Below, one piece after another: positions 44,491-45,098 of a stretch of DNA of 45,098 nt; the first letter of the stretch is position 1; the number at the start of each line of letters is the position of its first letter. The position numbers were made by a program, and so were the translations under genes. Origin of the DNA: Bacteroidota bacterium. Its GTDB lineage: Bacteria; Bacteroidota; Bacteroidia; Chitinophagales; Chitinophagaceae. The stretch spans positions 1-45,098 of the forward strand of contig JABDHF010000015.1 in assembly GCA_013285595.1 (NCBI GenBank), in the 5' to 3' direction. The notes under the pieces are model-generated. The model was not told where the DNA came from. It did no database searches and worked only from the letters and a program-made list of their open reading frames with translations.

Positions 44491-45098
44491 ATGACTTCAG
44501 CAAAGGGCTATGCAGCCCAGACAAACACTTCAGACCTCGCCCCATGGAACTTTGAACGTCGCGAAGTAGGCCCGAATGATGTACAATTCGACATATTATT
44601 TTGCGGTGTATGCCACTCCGACCTGCACCAGATACGCGACGATTGGTTCCCCGGTATTTTTCCTATGGTTCCCGGCCACGAGATCGTTGGCCGTGTAGTA
44701 AGGGTAGGGGATAGTGTCACCAAATTTAAAGTAGGCGACCTCGCAGCCACAGGTTGCCTGGTAGATTCTTGTGGCCATTGCGATAATTGCCGCCACGATC
44801 TCGAGCAATATTGCGCCGAAGGCGCCACCGGCACTTACAACGCCATGGGCCGCGATGGCAAAACACCTACCTACGGCGGCTACTCCAACACCATAGTTGT
44901 AAAAGAGGAATTCGTACTGCACCTTTCCGCCAAAGCAGACCTCGCAGCCACTGCGCCACTATTGTGTGCAGGCATTACCACCTACTCGCCCCTCCGCCAC
45001 TGGAAAGTAGGAGCAGGCCACAAACTGGCAGTGCTGGGTCTCGGCGGTCTGGGCCACATGGCAGTAAAGTTTGGCGTAGCTTTCGGTGCAGATGTTAC
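44491..45098 (+). CDS. Zinc-dependent alcohol dehydrogenase, cut by the window edge
   Basis: 202 codons are visible and the frame runs off the right end. Features of the cinnamyl-alcohol/YahK-like NADP-dependent family are present: CGVCHSDLHQI (catalytic zinc cysteine, about 39), PGHEIVGRV (histidine and glutamate), the four-cysteine structural zinc loop CGHCDNCRHDLEQYC, and the Rossmann GLGGLGHMAVKFG. The enzyme oxidises or reduces alcohols and aldehydes. It starts 111 nt after the SDR stop on the same strand, and a cacctttg -7-like box precedes it at 44459-44467. Confidence 0.92.
   Translation, partial: MTSAKGYAAQTNTSDLAPWNFERREVGPNDVQFDILFCGVCHSDLHQIRDDWFPGIFPMVPGHEIVGRVVRVGDSVTKFKVGDLAATGCLVDSCGHCDNCRHDLEQYCAEGATGTYNAMGRDGKTPTYGGYSNTIVVKEEFVLHLSAKADLAATAPLLCAGITTYSPLRHWKVGAGHKLAVLGLGGLGHMAVKFGVAFGADV

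Overview
The window looks like a chromosomal segment of a Bacteroidota bacterium, most probably of the Chitinophagaceae or a close Chitinophagales relative. The evidence is type IX secretion (T9SS) sorting domains, giant Ig/SprB-repeat surface proteins, a CarboxypepD_reg-type TonB receptor, LytTR/His_kinase two-component pairs with a periplasmic propeller, EGF-like lipoproteins, TAnnTTTG promoter elements and GIY-YIG/tRNA-tail and REP-like intergenic repeats. This assignment rests on family knowledge only.

Left part (1-17 kb): a surface-adhesin locus. A giant Ig/SprB-repeat protein runs off the left edge on the minus strand. It is followed by a translationally coupled LytTR response regulator and LytS-like sensor kinase. 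Two paralogous Ig-repeat proteins with T9SS sorting domains come next. Four 20-21 bp direct repeats between the kinase and the first T9SS gene look like a LytTR operator, so the simplest model is a sensor pair that controls neighbouring cell-surface proteins.

17-19.4 kb: a decayed zone. It holds an N-terminally truncated AraC regulator, a small cupin, a three-copy ~160 nt tandem repeat of unknown nature, a GIY-YIG nuclease gene broken by one TGA and ending in a tRNA-3'-half mimic, and an intact tRNA-Lys(TTT) with its own terminator.

19.5-32 kb: mostly housekeeping and envelope genes. These are ribulose-phosphate epimerase with a TonB receptor, a four-helix-bundle protein gene inside short inverted repeats, a TPR lipoprotein, two outer-membrane barrels, a BNR-repeat protein, a 2H phosphoesterase, GluQRS, a UMF1/Atg22-like MFS transporter, a metallo-beta-lactamase-fold hydrolase and a small exported protein.

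32-45 kb: grpE-dnaJ separated by REP-like hairpins, a divergent NarL-type sensor/regulator pair, a VOC protein, tRNA-Ser(GGA), TatD, a polysaccharide deacetylase paired with a retropepsin-like protease, two tandem EGF lipoproteins, a Bcr/CflA transporter divergent from an AraC regulator, msrA, an SDR oxidoreductase and a zinc alcohol dehydrogenase cut by the right edge.

No prophage, CRISPR array, rRNA or intact transposase gene was seen. The most promising non-standard observations are the putative LytTR operator, the GIY-YIG/tRNA-mimic unit, the unexplained 160 nt repeat array and the AT-rich mosaic sensor domain of the kinase.
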